From: Parvibaculaceae bacterium
GTDB taxonomy: Bacteria; Pseudomonadota; Alphaproteobacteria; Parvibaculales; Parvibaculaceae
Assembly (NCBI GenBank): GCA_028283765.1
Contig: JAPWJY010000003.1
Location: forward strand, 222,202-286,201
Direction: 5' to 3'
DNA length: 64,000 bases
Made by a program: the position numbers and the translations under genes. Positions 37,252 through 50,208 of the stretch are shown piece after piece. Each line of letters opens with the position of its first letter. Within the stretch, counting starts at the first letter, position 1. The notes beneath the pieces were generated by a model. That model was not told the DNA's origin. It saw nothing but the letters and a program-made list of their open reading frames with translations, and did not search any database.

Positions 37252-37422
37252 TGAACACCCGTTGCACAAGGTTGAGCCAGAAACTGGCTCCAAACCCGCG
37301 CAATATCAAGCAAAAGCCGTTCGTCCATGAACATGCCGGACTGATGAATACTCCACAGAGCCGGACTCTTCTGCTAGAACGGCGTCATTGGAAACTCTGG
37401 AAATAACGTCAAGGCCCGGTGA

Positions 37423-38451
<1,029 letters not shown>

Positions 38452-38476
38452 GGACAGCATCCGGTTTTTCAGCTTG

Positions 38477-38503
38477 AAGGCCCGCGCCATGTGTGCGGGC
38501 CTT
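38477..38503. terminator. Hairpin terminator between convergent genes
   Basis: Nine-base stem AAGGCCCGC (38477-38485) and GCGGGCCTT (38495-38503) around a 9-base loop, then ATTCATTTT. It ends the nitronate monooxygenase transcript and overlaps the stop of the Crp/Fnr gene, so it may act in both directions. Confidence 0.8.
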
Positions 38504-39215
38504 ATTCATTTTCAGCGTCCCCGGTCACGATGGCCTGCAAGGCCGCCGCATTGCAGACAAGAATCCGGCGGTAGCTCGTTTTCACATAGCCGTCTTGCTC
38601 CATCGCCTTTAGCACCTGATTGACGGTCTTGCGGGAAAGCCCGGTGATTTCGCCGAGTTCCTGCTGGCTCAGGCCGATGCCGATACCCTCCCGGCTGGCG
38701 ACGGCATGGGGCAGCCCGGCGAAATGGACGAGGCGCGAGGCGATGAGGGCCGTGGGCGGCAGATTGAGCGCCTCGACCAGCGCGTGTACGGCGCCCTGAA
38801 GCTGGCCCGCGGCGAATTCGGCGAAGGCCTGCCAGAATTGCGGAAACTCCCGGGCAAGGGTGGCGAGCCCGTGCTCCGGCAGATAGAGCAGTTGCGAGGG
38901 TTCGCGGGCGACGGCGGTCAGTTGCCTTCGCCCGCCGACGCTCGATCCGGCATAGCCGAATATCTCGCCCTTCCCGGCAATATTGACCAGCCGGTATTCG
39001 CCGCGCTCGAGCCAGGCGAGCAGGCGCACCGAGCCTTCGAGCAGGCCATAGAGGCCCCGGGCCTCGTCGCCCGCGTCATAGAGCCAGTGGCCCGCTTCCA
39101 CGCTTGAAATCTGGGCGAGATCGAACAGGCGCTCGCGCATCGCCGGGTTCTGCCGGGCCAGCCATCTGTTATGCTCGAAGACCCGGGCAATGCGGTCGCG
39201 TGATCTCTCCACCAT
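38502..39215 (-). CDS. Crp/Fnr-family transcriptional regulator
   Basis: 237 residues. The N-terminal cyclic-nucleotide-binding-like beta-roll (ARGLYGLLEGSVRLLAWLER, GEIFGYAGSSVGGRRQLTAV) is followed by a long dimer helix and a winged HTH (GIGLSQQELGEITGLSRKTV). No Fnr-type N-terminal cysteine cluster is visible, so oxygen sensing by Fe-S is unlikely. It is divergent from two TauD-family genes, and a long palindrome lies between them at 39236-39263. Confidence 0.92.
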   Translation of the reverse strand: MVERSRDRIARVFEHNRWLARQNPAMRERLFDLAQISSVEAGHWLYDAGDEARGLYGLLEGSVRLLAWLERGEYRLVNIAGKGEIFGYAGSSVGGRRQLTAVAREPSQLLYLPEHGLATLAREFPQFWQAFAEFAAGQLQGAVHALVEALNLPPTALIASRLVHFAGLPHAVASREGIGIGLSQQELGEITGLSRKTVNQVLKAMEQDGYVKTSYRRILVCNAAALQAIVTGDAENE

Positions 39216-39235
39216 GACGCTGACCTGAAAAAATG

Positions 39236-39263
39236 AATAATTGTAACCAGAGTAACAATCATT
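39236..39263. promoter_or_regulatory. Long imperfect palindrome, candidate Crp/Fnr-type operator
   Basis: Twelve-base arms AATAATTGTAAC (39236-39247) and GTAACAATCATT (39252-39263) around CAGA, with two mismatches. The core TTGTAAC/GTAACAA has the two-half-site layout of Crp/Fnr operators. It lies 20 bases upstream of the regulator's start and about 70 bases before the TauD gene. Confidence 0.6.
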
Positions 39264-39333
39264 CTCTTCGGCCGGGCTAGTTTCAAGCCCGGAGTGGCGG
39301 ACTGCCCGATGAATGAAGAAACGGAGCGCGAAG

Positions 39334-40173
39334 ATGGGATTTCAGACAATCAATGTGCGCAAGCTGTCCGGCGGTTGCGGCGCGGAGGTGCTGGGCGTCG
39401 ATCTGCGTGACATTTCAAACCATCAGATGGATGAGATCCGGCAGGCCTATATCGACCATGGCGTGATTTTCTTTCGCGACCAGACCATCACGCCGCTTGA
39501 GCATATCGCCTTCGCCCGGCGCTGGGGCCAGATCGACATCAACCGGTATTTCCCGGCGAACGCCGAATATCCCGAGATCGCGGAAGTCAGGAAGGAAAAG
39601 AGCCAGCGGAACAATGTCGGTGGCAACTGGCACACGGATCATTCCTACGATGTCGCGCCCGCCATGGGCTCCATTCTGGTCGCGCGCGAACTGCCTGAGG
39701 AAGGTGGCGACACGCTGTTCGCCAATATGTATGCGGCTTATGAAGCGCTGTCGGACGGCCTGAAAAAGACGCTGGAGGGGATGCGCGCCGTCCATTCCAC
39801 CGCCCATGTGTTCGGGGCGGCGGGCTTCTACAAGCAGGGCGATCAGGCGGGCGGCTTCAAGGGGCAAGAGGAGATGATCGAGGTCACGCACCCGGTCGTC
39901 ATCACCCACCCTGAAAGCGGGCGCAAGGCGCTCTATGTCAACCCCGGCTTCACCATCGGTTTTCAGGGCTGGACGGAGGCGGAATCGAGGCCTCTGCTTG
40001 AATATCTCTATCGCCACGCCGTCCAGCCGGAATTCACCTGCCGGTTCCAGTGGCGCGACGGCTCCATCGCTTTCTGGGACAACCGCGCCACATGGCACAG
40101 CGCCGTGAACGATTATCACGGCCACCGGCGGCTGATGCACCGGATCACCATCGGGGGCGTTGAACTGGGCTGA
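39334..40173 (+). CDS. TauD/TfdA-family 2OG-Fe(II) dioxygenase (first of a tandem pair)
   Basis: 279 residues from the ATG at 39334. Iron ligands are His100-x-Asp102 in NWHTDHSYD and the distal His in DNRATWHSAVNDY, followed by an arginine for 2OG binding in GHRRLMHRITI. The family oxidises taurine, other sulfonates, chlorophenoxyacetates or similar acids; the substrate is not readable here. A GC-rich hairpin (CCGGGCT at 39272-39278 with AGCCCGG at 39286-39292) lies in its leader. The next gene is a paralogue 87 bases downstream. Confidence 0.9.
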   Translation: MGFQTINVRKLSGGCGAEVLGVDLRDISNHQMDEIRQAYIDHGVIFFRDQTITPLEHIAFARRWGQIDINRYFPANAEYPEIAEVRKEKSQRNNVGGNWHTDHSYDVAPAMGSILVARELPEEGGDTLFANMYAAYEALSDGLKKTLEGMRAVHSTAHVFGAAGFYKQGDQAGGFKGQEEMIEVTHPVVITHPESGRKALYVNPGFTIGFQGWTEAESRPLLEYLYRHAVQPEFTCRFQWRDGSIAFWDNRATWHSAVNDYHGHRRLMHRITIGGVELG

Positions 40174-40260
40174 GGTTGCCCCCTCTCCCGGCATCGGGCC
40201 TTGGCTTCCGGCACCTGACGGGGGCAGAATGCGGAAAATATAAAAGCCGGGAGAGCGACT

Positions 40261-41136
40261 ATGAATGTCATGACGCAGCGCCGTTACAGGCACATCCATG
40301 TCGAGCCGCAGGAAACGGGGTTCGGGGCGGAGATCACGGGCATCGATCTTTCCGCCCCCATGAGCGCCGATGTCCGCGACGAGATCATGCGGGCCTGGGC
40401 GGCCCACGCGGTTATCTGGTTCCCCGGCCAGCCGCTTTCGCTCGATGCGCTGGAAGCGTTCACGCAGAGCATCGGCCCTTTCGGCGTCGATCCCTTCATC
40501 AAGTCCATGGAGGGGCGGCAGCATGTTCTGGAACTGCGCCGCGAGCCGGACGAAAAGGCGGCCAATTTCGGGGCAAGCTGGCACTCCGACTGGAGCTTTC
40601 AGGAAACGCCGCCCGCCGCCACCCTGCTTCACGCCAGCGTCGTGCCGCCGGTGGGTGGCGATACGCTCTATGCCGATGGCGTCCGGGCCTATGAGGCCCT
40701 GTCCCCGGTCATGAAGCGCCTGCTCGACGGGCTGGAAGCCATTCATTCCGCCTCGTTCGCCTATGGCACCAGGGGGTTCTTCGCGAAGGAGGCCGAGAGC
40801 CGCACGATGCAGATCATCGTCAGCGAGGAAGCGGAGAAAACCTGCGCGCATCCGCTCGTCCGCACCCATCCCGTGACTGGACGAAAAGCTCTCTACGTCT
40901 CACCCACCTATACGGTCGGCGGCATTGTCGGCATGACGGCGGAGGAATCGCGCGCCCTTCTGGGCTTCCTCTTCGCCCATATGGTGCGGGAAGAGTTCGT
41001 CTATCGCCATAAATGGCGCAAGGACATGCTGATCATGTGGGACAACCGCTGTACGCTCCATTACGCGGACGGCGGCTATGACGGGCATCTGCGCGTCATG
41101 CACCGCACCACGGTGGCGGGCGGGAAGCCGGTCTGA
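40261..41136 (+). CDS. TauD/TfdA-family 2OG-Fe(II) dioxygenase (second of a tandem pair)
   Basis: 291 residues. His108-x-Asp110 is in GASWHSDWSFQE and the distal His in DNRCTLHYADGGYDGHLRVM. It shares layout and motifs with the preceding gene but differs through most of the sequence, so it is an old duplication or independent recruit rather than a recent copy. The two genes probably form one transcript starting near the palindrome at 39236. Substrate unknown. Confidence 0.9.
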   Translation: MNVMTQRRYRHIHVEPQETGFGAEITGIDLSAPMSADVRDEIMRAWAAHAVIWFPGQPLSLDALEAFTQSIGPFGVDPFIKSMEGRQHVLELRREPDEKAANFGASWHSDWSFQETPPAATLLHASVVPPVGGDTLYADGVRAYEALSPVMKRLLDGLEAIHSASFAYGTRGFFAKEAESRTMQIIVSEEAEKTCAHPLVRTHPVTGRKALYVSPTYTVGGIVGMTAEESRALLGFLFAHMVREEFVYRHKWRKDMLIMWDNRCTLHYADGGYDGHLRVMHRTTVAGGKPV

Positions 41137-41152
41137 ATTTTGGGCTTCGAGG

Positions 41153-41177
41153 TTCCGGGGAGGCAATCTCCCCGGAA
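41153..41177. terminator. Strong hairpin between convergent TauD-type gene and greA
   Basis: Ten-base perfect stem TTCCGGGGAG (41153-41162) and CTCCCCGGAA (41168-41177) with a 5-base loop. No T run follows on either strand, so termination is probable from position and stability but less certain than for canonical sites. Confidence 0.65.
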
Positions 41178-41200
41178 AGAGAGGTTCCCGCGTCCGGGCC

Positions 41201-41677
41201 TTACCGGAACTGAACCTCCAGAATTTCATAGGATTTGCCGCCGCCGGGGGTCATGACCTCCACGGAATCGCCGACCTTCTTGCCGATGAGCGCGCGCGCG
41301 ATCGGGGATTTGACCGAGATCATCGACAGTTTCACGTCGGCCTCGTTTTCGCCCACGATCTGGTAGGAAACTTCCACATCGGTGTCTTCATCGACCAGTT
41401 TTACGGTGGCGCCGAAGGTGACGGTATCGCCTGAGAGCCTGGAAACGTCGATGACCTCCGCATGGGACAGCGAAGCCTCGATCTCCACGATCCGGCTCTC
41501 GTTCAGTCCCTGCTGTTCCTTCGCCGCATGATATTCGGCATTTTCCGACAGATCGCCATGGGCGCGGGCTTCCGCAATCGCGCGGATGATCCGCGGGCGT
41601 TCCACGGAGATGCGCCGTTTGTGTTCGTCCTCGAGCTGCCTGAAGCCCGCAGGAGTCATCGGAATTTTCTCCGCCAT
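41201..41677 (-). CDS. greA: Transcription elongation factor GreA
   Basis: 158-residue factor that rescues backtracked RNA polymerase by stimulating transcript cleavage. The coiled-coil N-terminus begins [20 protein letters not shown], with acidic residues in the tip [15 protein letters not shown] (the D and E that coordinate Mg in the polymerase active site). The C-terminal FKBP-like domain has [20 protein letters not shown]. It follows carB on the same strand, the usual alphaproteobacterial order. Confidence 0.97.
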   Translation of the reverse strand: MAEKIPMTPAGFRQLEDEHKRRISVERPRIIRAIAEARAHGDLSENAEYHAAKEQQGLNESRIVEIEASLSHAEVIDVSRLSGDTVTFGATVKLVDEDTDVEVSYQIVGENEADVKLSMISVKSPIARALIGKKVGDSVEVMTPGGGKSYEILEVQFR

Positions 41678-41827
41678 TTTAACCAGATCTTTCTAACAAA
41701 CGCGGGGCCCGCCCTTTTTGGCAAGGCCGGACCCCCAAAAGGCTCGTTTGGAGCCCGCAGACCGTGATTGTTGGACATAGGGGTGGGTCAGGTCAATTCC
41801 AATCCCCGCCGCCATGGGTATCCGGGC

Positions 41828-45097
<3,270 letters not shown>

Positions 45098-45206
45098 GGG
45101 GTCAACTTATCTCGGGGAAACCGGAATTAAGGGAGCGGCGAGGCAAAAGGCCGTGGGCGTTTCGTGCAGGCAAGGCGATTGAGCGTAGCGCTCTCATTCA
45201 TCTCTA

Positions 45207-46376
45207 TCACTTCTCCCCCATCATCCCCACGAAGCGCTCGAACAGATAGTGGCTGTCCTGCGGGCCGGGGGAGGCTTCCGGGTGGTACTGGACGGAGAAG
45301 ACCGGGCGGTCCTTCAGGCGCAGGCCGCAATTGGTGCCGTCGAACAGCGAAACGTGGGTTTCCTCGACCGTCGCGGGCAGGCTTTCGCGGGCGACCGTGA
45401 AGCCGTGGTTCATGGAGGTGATCTCGACCTTGCCGGTGGTGTAGTCCTTCACCGGGTGGTTCGCGCCATGGTGGCCCTGATGCATCTTTTCGGTGGTGGC
45501 GCCCAGCGCCAGCGCCAGCATCTGGTGGCCGAGGCAGATGCCGAAGACGGGCTTGCCGCTGTCGACGATCTTCCGGATTTCAGGCACGGCATAGGCGCCG
45601 GTCGCCGCCGGATCGCCGGGGCCATTGGAGAGGAACACCCCGTCCGGGTTCATGGCCAGCACGTCTTCCGCCGTGGCGGTGGCGGGCACCACGGTGACGC
45701 GCACGCCGACGCTCGCCAGACAGCGCAGGATATTGCGCTTGATGCCATAATCGATGGCGACGACATGATATTTCGGCGCATCGAGGCGGCCGTAGCCCTC
45801 GTTCCAGACCCAGGCGGTTTCATCCCAGCGATAGCTCTGGCCGCAGGTCACGTCCTTCGCGAGATCGAGACCCAGCAGCCCGGGCCAGGCGCGGGCCTGT
45901 TCCAGCAGGGCGGGAATGTCGAAATTGCCGTCCGGATCGTGGGCGATAATGCCGTCCGGCATGCCCTTCTCGCGGATCAGCCGGGTCAGCGCGCGGGTGT
46001 CGAGGCCGCTGAGGCCGATGATGTTGCGGGCCTTGAGCCAGCGGTCGAGATGTTCGCGCGCGCGGTAATTGGCGGGCTGGGTGATGTCGGCGCGGATGAC
46101 GCAGCCGCGCACGCCCGAGAGGCTGGCGAGGTTGGTGGTCTCGATATCGTCGTCGTTCGTGCCTACATTGCCGATATGGGGGAAGGTGAAAGTGACGATC
46201 TGGCCCGCATAGGAGGGGTCGGTCAGGATTTCCTGATAGCCGGTGATGGCGGTGTTGAAGCAGACCTCGCCGGTGGCGGCGCCAGTCGCGCCGATGCCAT
46301 GGCCTTCGAGCACGGTGCCATCCTTCAGCACCAGCAGGGCGGTGGGTTTCAGGGAAGTCTTCAGGGGCGTGGTCAT
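45207..46376 (-). CDS. carA: Carbamoyl-phosphate synthase small subunit (CarA)
   Basis: 389-residue glutamine amidotransferase subunit supplying ammonia to CarB. The N-terminal domain contains GEVCFNTAITGYQEILTDPS. The class I amidotransferase domain has the nucleophile Cys in VFGICLGHQMLALALGA and the partner His in FSVQYHPEASPGP. A strong GAGGAGG precedes the ATG at 46376. It is transcribed ahead of carB. Confidence 0.97.
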   Translation of the reverse strand: MTTPLKTSLKPTALLVLKDGTVLEGHGIGATGAATGEVCFNTAITGYQEILTDPSYAGQIVTFTFPHIGNVGTNDDDIETTNLASLSGVRGCVIRADITQPANYRAREHLDRWLKARNIIGLSGLDTRALTRLIREKGMPDGIIAHDPDGNFDIPALLEQARAWPGLLGLDLAKDVTCGQSYRWDETAWVWNEGYGRLDAPKYHVVAIDYGIKRNILRCLASVGVRVTVVPATATAEDVLAMNPDGVFLSNGPGDPAATGAYAVPEIRKIVDSGKPVFGICLGHQMLALALGATTEKMHQGHHGANHPVKDYTTGKVEITSMNHGFTVARESLPATVEETHVSLFDGTNCGLRLKDRPVFSVQYHPEASPGPQDSHYLFERFVGMMGEK

Positions 46377-46725
46377 GCGGATTCCTCCTCGGAACGCTGC
46401 GTACCCTCAGGCGCGCGCCATTCCGTGGCGAGATGAAGCGACACACTCATGATGACTCTCCCGGGGAGGATTTGGTCTTCGGCACCGATGCAGGGAACAT
46501 CAGGCCACACGAACCCGTGCGAAAGACCCCGAAGTCCCGCAAATTGGGCGGACACTACGGTAAACCTCCCGTTCCGTCAAGGAAAGGGATTTTGTGGAAA
46601 TGATAATAGCTTCAAAGGGTTAGCTGTATGGTGGCAATTTGCGCTTCGCGGCTTATCACGTTACCCTGAAGTCTTCACCGTGAGGCCATGCCATGGACGG
46701 CGGGGACAGGAAAACAGGACAGATC
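46377..46725. promoter_or_regulatory. carA / YqeY-gene divergent intergenic region
   Basis: About 349 bases with no credible gene. It must hold the carA promoter and leader on the minus strand and the promoter of the YqeY gene on the plus strand. The middle (46560-46650) is AT-richer than the flanks. I found no recognisable riboswitch or attenuator here. Confidence 0.45.
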
Positions 46726-47181
46726 ATGCGTGACGAAATCAATGCGGCCATGAAGGCGGCCATGAAAAGCCAGAGCAAGCGCCGTCTTTCGACGCTGCGG
46801 CTGGTTCAGGCGGCCATCAAGGACCGGGACATCGCGGCGCGGACCGACGGGCGCGACGCGGGCATTCCCGATTCCGAAATCCTCGACGTGCTGGCCAAGA
46901 TGATCAAGCAGCGCCAGGATTCGGCCCGCATGTATGAGGAAGGCGGCCGCGCCGAGCTTGCCGAGGCCGAGCGGGAGGAAATCGGGATCATTCAGGAGTT
47001 CCTGCCGCGCCAGCTTTCCGACGATGAGGTGAAAAAGGCCGTGGCCGACGCCGTGGCGGCATTGGGCGCGACCAGCCTCAAGGACATGGGCAAGGTCATG
47101 GCGGAACTGAAAAGCCGCCATGCCGGGCAGATGGATTTCGGCAAGGCGGGACCCGTGGTCAAGGGCCTGCTCGGCGGCTGA
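46726..47181 (+). CDS. GatB/YqeY-domain protein
   Basis: 151-residue helical protein homologous to the tail domain of the GatB amidotransferase subunit. It starts MRDEINAAMKAAMKSQSKRR; further blocks are LRLVQAAIKDRDIAARTDGR, EREEIGIIQEFLPRQLSDDE and DMGKVMAELKSRHAGQMDFG. The ATG at 46726 has AGGACAG nearby. Many bacteria carry it, often near dnaG/rpoD; its role, perhaps in tRNA-dependent processes, is not established. Confidence 0.92.
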   Translation: MRDEINAAMKAAMKSQSKRRLSTLRLVQAAIKDRDIAARTDGRDAGIPDSEILDVLAKMIKQRQDSARMYEEGGRAELAEAEREEIGIIQEFLPRQLSDDEVKKAVADAVAALGATSLKDMGKVMAELKSRHAGQMDFGKAGPVVKGLLGG

Positions 47182-47207
47182 GCGCCGTCATCGGTGGCAG
47201 ACCTTGT

Positions 47208-47232
47208 CTTTCCGGGGGGGGGGGCCGGAAAG
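47208..47232. terminator. Hairpin with an 11-G tract after the YqeY gene
   Basis: Eight-base arms CTTTCCGG (47208-47215) and CCGGAAAG (47225-47232) enclose a pure G loop, giving an 11-G run at 47214-47224. Its location between convergent genes fits a terminator, though no T run follows. Homopolymers of this length are prone to length variation and sequencing error. Confidence 0.55.
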
Positions 47233-47250
47233 CGGGCTTTCAGAGCCGCC

Positions 47251-47973
47251 TTACTGGATGTCGATGACCAGCGTGACGCCGGCTTCCAGCGTCTGCTGGC
47301 CGGGCGAGACCGGCACGGCCGAATCGGCGGCCATCATCCGCATCATCCGTGGCTGGGGCGGCTGGCCGCTGCCTGATTCCGTGATCGAGTCGATCCGGCC
47401 CAGGGCGACGCCTGCGGCTTCCGCATAGACCTTGGCCTTGCGCAGGGCGTCATTGACCGCGTCCCCGCGGGCCTTGTCGAGCAGGGCGTCGGGCTCCGAC
47501 ACCGAGAAATTTATCCCCTCGATCCGGTTCGAGCCGAGCGACACCAGCCGGTCGAGGATCGATCCGATATCCCCGATCTTCTTCACCGTCACCGTGAGCG
47601 CATTGGTGACCTCATAGCCGGTGATGCGGGGCGGCTCGGTGCTGTTGGGCGTCTGGTTATAGACGGGCGAGACGCTGAACTGGGAGGTCTGCATGTCCTC
47701 CGGCGCGATCTTGAGATCAGACAGGCCCTTGACGATGGCGTTCATCGCCGTGGTGTTGGCGGACAGGGCCTCGGCGGCGGTCGCCCCCTGGGTCACGACG
47801 CCGGTCTGCACCGAGGCGCGGTCCGGCGTGGCGCTGGCCTGCCCGGTCCCGGTCACGGTGAGGGAGCCGGGGGATGTGCTGCTGTCGGCCCGGGCGGAGG
47901 GGGCCAGCATCATGAGGGAGGCACCGACGACGAGGCTCTGCGCCAGCGCTGCCAATCTTTTATGCGCAACCAT
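47251..47973 (-). CDS. SIMPL-domain (DUF541) exported protein
   Basis: 240 residues from the ATG at 47973. The N-terminus is a signal peptide (KRLAALAQSLVVGASLMMLA, then SARADSS as a probable cleavage region). The SIMPL fold follows: LTVTGTGQASATPDRASVQT, then GYEVTNALTVTVKKIGDIGS and ARGDAVNDALRKAKVYAEAA. Members are periplasmic and poorly characterised; some relate to outer-membrane or stress functions. It stands alone. Confidence 0.9.
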   Translation of the reverse strand: MVAHKRLAALAQSLVVGASLMMLAPSARADSSTSPGSLTVTGTGQASATPDRASVQTGVVTQGATAAEALSANTTAMNAIVKGLSDLKIAPEDMQTSQFSVSPVYNQTPNSTEPPRITGYEVTNALTVTVKKIGDIGSILDRLVSLGSNRIEGINFSVSEPDALLDKARGDAVNDALRKAKVYAEAAGVALGRIDSITESGSGQPPQPRMMRMMAADSAVPVSPGQQTLEAGVTLVIDIQ

Positions 47974-48090
47974 GTGTTTCCCCGGCAAAGTGAACGGACA
48001 GGCAGAGTTCGACGGGAATGGGACAAAATTACGGCCAAATCGCCTGTGCCGTCTTCTTTAGTTTCAAACCATCTGGTAATAGGGCGGCAG

Positions 48091-48167
48091 GGGCCTGTAG
48101 CTCAGTTGGTTAGAGCGGACCGCTCATAACGGTTTGGTCGCAGGTTCGAGTCCTGCCGGGCCCACCA
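48091..48167 (+). tRNA. tRNA with CAT anticodon (Ile2 lysidine type or elongator Met)
   Basis: A 77-base cloverleaf. Acceptor GGGCCTG pairs with CGGGCCC, the discriminator is A, and CCA is encoded (48165-48167). D-arm is GCTC...GAGC, anticodon loop CTCATAA with CAT at 48125-48127, T-arm GCAGGTTCGAGTCCTGC. The variable-loop sequence TTTGGTCG resembles bacterial tRNA-Ile2, whose C34 is modified to lysidine, more than elongator tRNA-Met. It lacks the 1-72 mismatch of initiator tRNA. Confidence 0.95.
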
Positions 48168-48242
48168 TTTCCCCAGTATGGCGGCCCCGGTTTTGCCGGT
48201 GGAGGATGTAGGCAAGGCGAACCGGCGTTCCGTGGCCTCGAC

Positions 48243-49004
48243 CTAGCCCCTTGTGAAGGCAGGCGCTGTTCTGCCGATGAAGGCCTCGACACCCAATTGG
48301 TGATCTTTTGATTTCGACAGGACCGATAGCTCCTTGAGCGCGGCCCTGGCCGCTTCCTCAGGCGTCAGATCAAATGCCCGGCTGCTCTGCCGCTTTGATG
48401 CCTCGACAGAGAGAGGTGCGCGCGAGGCAATGCGCTCGGCCAGTTTGAGCGCTTCCGCCATAAGCTGATCGCCTTCGTACAATGCCGTTATCAGGCCGAA
48501 ATCCAGAGCGGTCTGGCCCGACACAGGCAGACCCGACAGGAGCATCGATTTTGCGCGCGCGATGCCGATCAAGCGCGGCAGGCGGAACACAGACGCCATA
48601 AGGCCGACATTTACGCCCGCGGCAATGAATTTGCTCGCCGATGTTCCGATCCGAATATCGCAGCACAGAGCAAGTTCGAGGCCGCCGCCGACAGCGGCGC
48701 CATTGATGGCGGCAATGACGGGTATGCGGAGTTGCTCGATCTTGTCGAGCAACTGGCCGAACTGGCTGAGGCTTTCCAGCGTCTCTCCGCCACGCTCCAT
48801 GGCTTCGCGCAGATTGTCGCCGGCGCAAAAGCTTTTGCCCCGGCCGGTCAGGATAAGAGCCCGCATGTCGAAATTATTTTCGATGGCGTCAAGCGTATCG
48901 ATGAGTTCCGCGCGAAGGCTGTGGCCGAGAGCATTGGCTGGCGGCGCATCAATCTCGATCAGAGTCACGTTGGGGCGAGGTGTGGAAATATGCAGCTTGC
49001 TCAT
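48243..49004 (-). CDS. Crotonase-superfamily protein lacking both hydratase glutamates
   Basis: 253 residues of enoyl-CoA hydratase/isomerase fold. The CoA/oxyanion-hole blocks FCAGDNLREA and NGAAVGGGLELALCCDIRIG are intact. By eye alignment the two catalytic glutamates of enoyl-CoA hydratase correspond to Gly130 and Ser153 (region FIAAGVNVGLMASVF to AKSMLLSGLP), so classic hydration is doubtful; isomerase, hydrolase or other crotonase chemistry is likelier. It overlaps the stop of the CoA-transferase gene by 4 bases. Confidence 0.87.
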   Translation of the reverse strand: MSKLHISTPRPNVTLIEIDAPPANALGHSLRAELIDTLDAIENNFDMRALILTGRGKSFCAGDNLREAMERGGETLESLSQFGQLLDKIEQLRIPVIAAINGAAVGGGLELALCCDIRIGTSASKFIAAGVNVGLMASVFRLPRLIGIARAKSMLLSGLPVSGQTALDFGLITALYEGDQLMAEALKLAERIASRAPLSVEASKRQSSRAFDLTPEEAARAALKELSVLSKSKDHQLGVEAFIGRTAPAFTRG

Positions 49005-50167
49005 GCGCCAAGTACCTTTTTTTCACAGAGTGAGGAAATCTCTTCGCCGGAATAGCCTGCGGCGAGCAGGACCTCGCGGGTGTGCTCGCCAACGCGGGCG
49101 GAACCGCGCGTGAGCTCGACCGGCGTGCGCGACATGTTGATCGGCGCGCGCGGGAACTGGCGTCCGTCCACTTCGGCAAGGAAGCCCCGCGCTTTTACAT
49201 GCGGGTCTTCCAGCGCCTCCCTGATCGTGTTGATGGGGCCGCAGGGAACGCCCCGGGCGGTAATCCGGTTGACCCAGTTTTCTGTCTTGTCTGCGGCGAG
49301 TATGGATTCAAGGCGCTCTTGCAGGGCATCGCGATTGCTGATGCGCATATGGGGTATGGAAAAATCAGCTTCATCCGCAAGTTCAGGATGACCCAATGCC
49401 TCGCAGAAGCGCTTCCATAGCTTCTGATTGTTGACGCCGACGACCAGATGCCCGTCGGCCGTTTTCAGAGCCTCGTAAGGTGCGGCGAGGCGATGGCGGG
49501 TGCCTGCCCGCTCCGGCAGAACATTCATCGTGAGGGCCATGCCTGTTTCCCACATTGTGTAGGCAAGCGCAGACTCGAGCAGGGAGGTTTCGAGATATTG
49601 TCCTTCGCCGGTCCTGTTGCGGTGATGGAGCGCAGACACCACGCCCAGCGCGGCAAACACGCCCGAGTTGAGATCGGACAGAGGGACACCTGCGGACGTT
49701 GGTTTGTCGGACCCGATTTCGCCGGTAAAGCTCATGATGCCGCTCATGGCCTGGGCGACCAGATCGAGGCCGCCGCGATCGCGATAAGGGCCCGTCTGGC
49801 CAAATCCCGAAATTGACGCATAGACAAGACGCGGATTGATCCCGGAGAGCGTTTCAAAGCCAAGGCCGAATTTGTCGAGCGCGCCCGGCCGGAAATTTTC
49901 AACAAAGACATCTGCGTCCACGGCAAGCGTGCGGATCACATCCGCACCTTCAGGGGAAGATATGTCGACGGCAATCGCGCGCTTGTTGCGATTGACGAAG
50001 TCAAAGGGTTTGAAGGGAACTTCTGCCCTGCCGCGCGTCACCTCGCCATTCAGGGGTTCGATCTTGATGACGTCCGCCCCCAGATCGGCAAGCAGCATCG
50101 AGCAATATGCGCCTGCGATCAGGTGAGTGCAGTCCAGAATCTTGACGCCTTCAAGCGAACCGGCCAT
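49001..50167 (-). CDS. CaiB/BaiF family III CoA-transferase
   Basis: 388 residues. It transfers CoA between a donor acyl-CoA and a carboxylic acid. N-terminal VKILDCTHLIAGAYCSMLLA and ADVIKIEPLNGE are standard, and the catalytic aspartate is Asp165 in GVPLSDLNSGVFAALG. Later RHRLAAPYEALKTADGHLVV fits. It is first gene of a two-gene operon with the crotonase-like protein, divergent from an IclR regulator. The pair probably activates and processes one organic acid. Confidence 0.93.
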   Translation of the reverse strand: MAGSLEGVKILDCTHLIAGAYCSMLLADLGADVIKIEPLNGEVTRGRAEVPFKPFDFVNRNKRAIAVDISSPEGADVIRTLAVDADVFVENFRPGALDKFGLGFETLSGINPRLVYASISGFGQTGPYRDRGGLDLVAQAMSGIMSFTGEIGSDKPTSAGVPLSDLNSGVFAALGVVSALHHRNRTGEGQYLETSLLESALAYTMWETGMALTMNVLPERAGTRHRLAAPYEALKTADGHLVVGVNNQKLWKRFCEALGHPELADEADFSIPHMRISNRDALQERLESILAADKTENWVNRITARGVPCGPINTIREALEDPHVKARGFLAEVDGRQFPRAPINMSRTPVELTRGSARVGEHTREVLLAAGYSGEEISSLCEKKVLGA

Positions 50168-50186
50168 TTGACTTTTCCTCTTTATC

Positions 50187-50203
50187 GTTCCATTATATGG
50201 AAC
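50187..50203. promoter_or_regulatory. IclR operator candidate 1
   Basis: Perfect palindrome GTTCCAT-TAT-ATGGAAC, 20 bases upstream of the CoA-transferase start. It shares its outer GTTCC/GGAAC half-sites with a second palindrome whose centre is 22 bases away. Confidence 0.8.
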
Positions 50204-50208
50204 ACTTC

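Noticed and set aside
39313..41136. Recent duplication of the tandem TauD-type genes
   Set aside because: The proteins share the iron ligands and layout, but intervening sequence differs through most of their length, so a recent copy is excluded.
48091..48167. tRNA as a genomic-island attachment site for the sulfur block that follows
   Set aside because: I see no integrase gene and no repeat of the tRNA 3' end elsewhere in the window, so integration at this tRNA is not supported.
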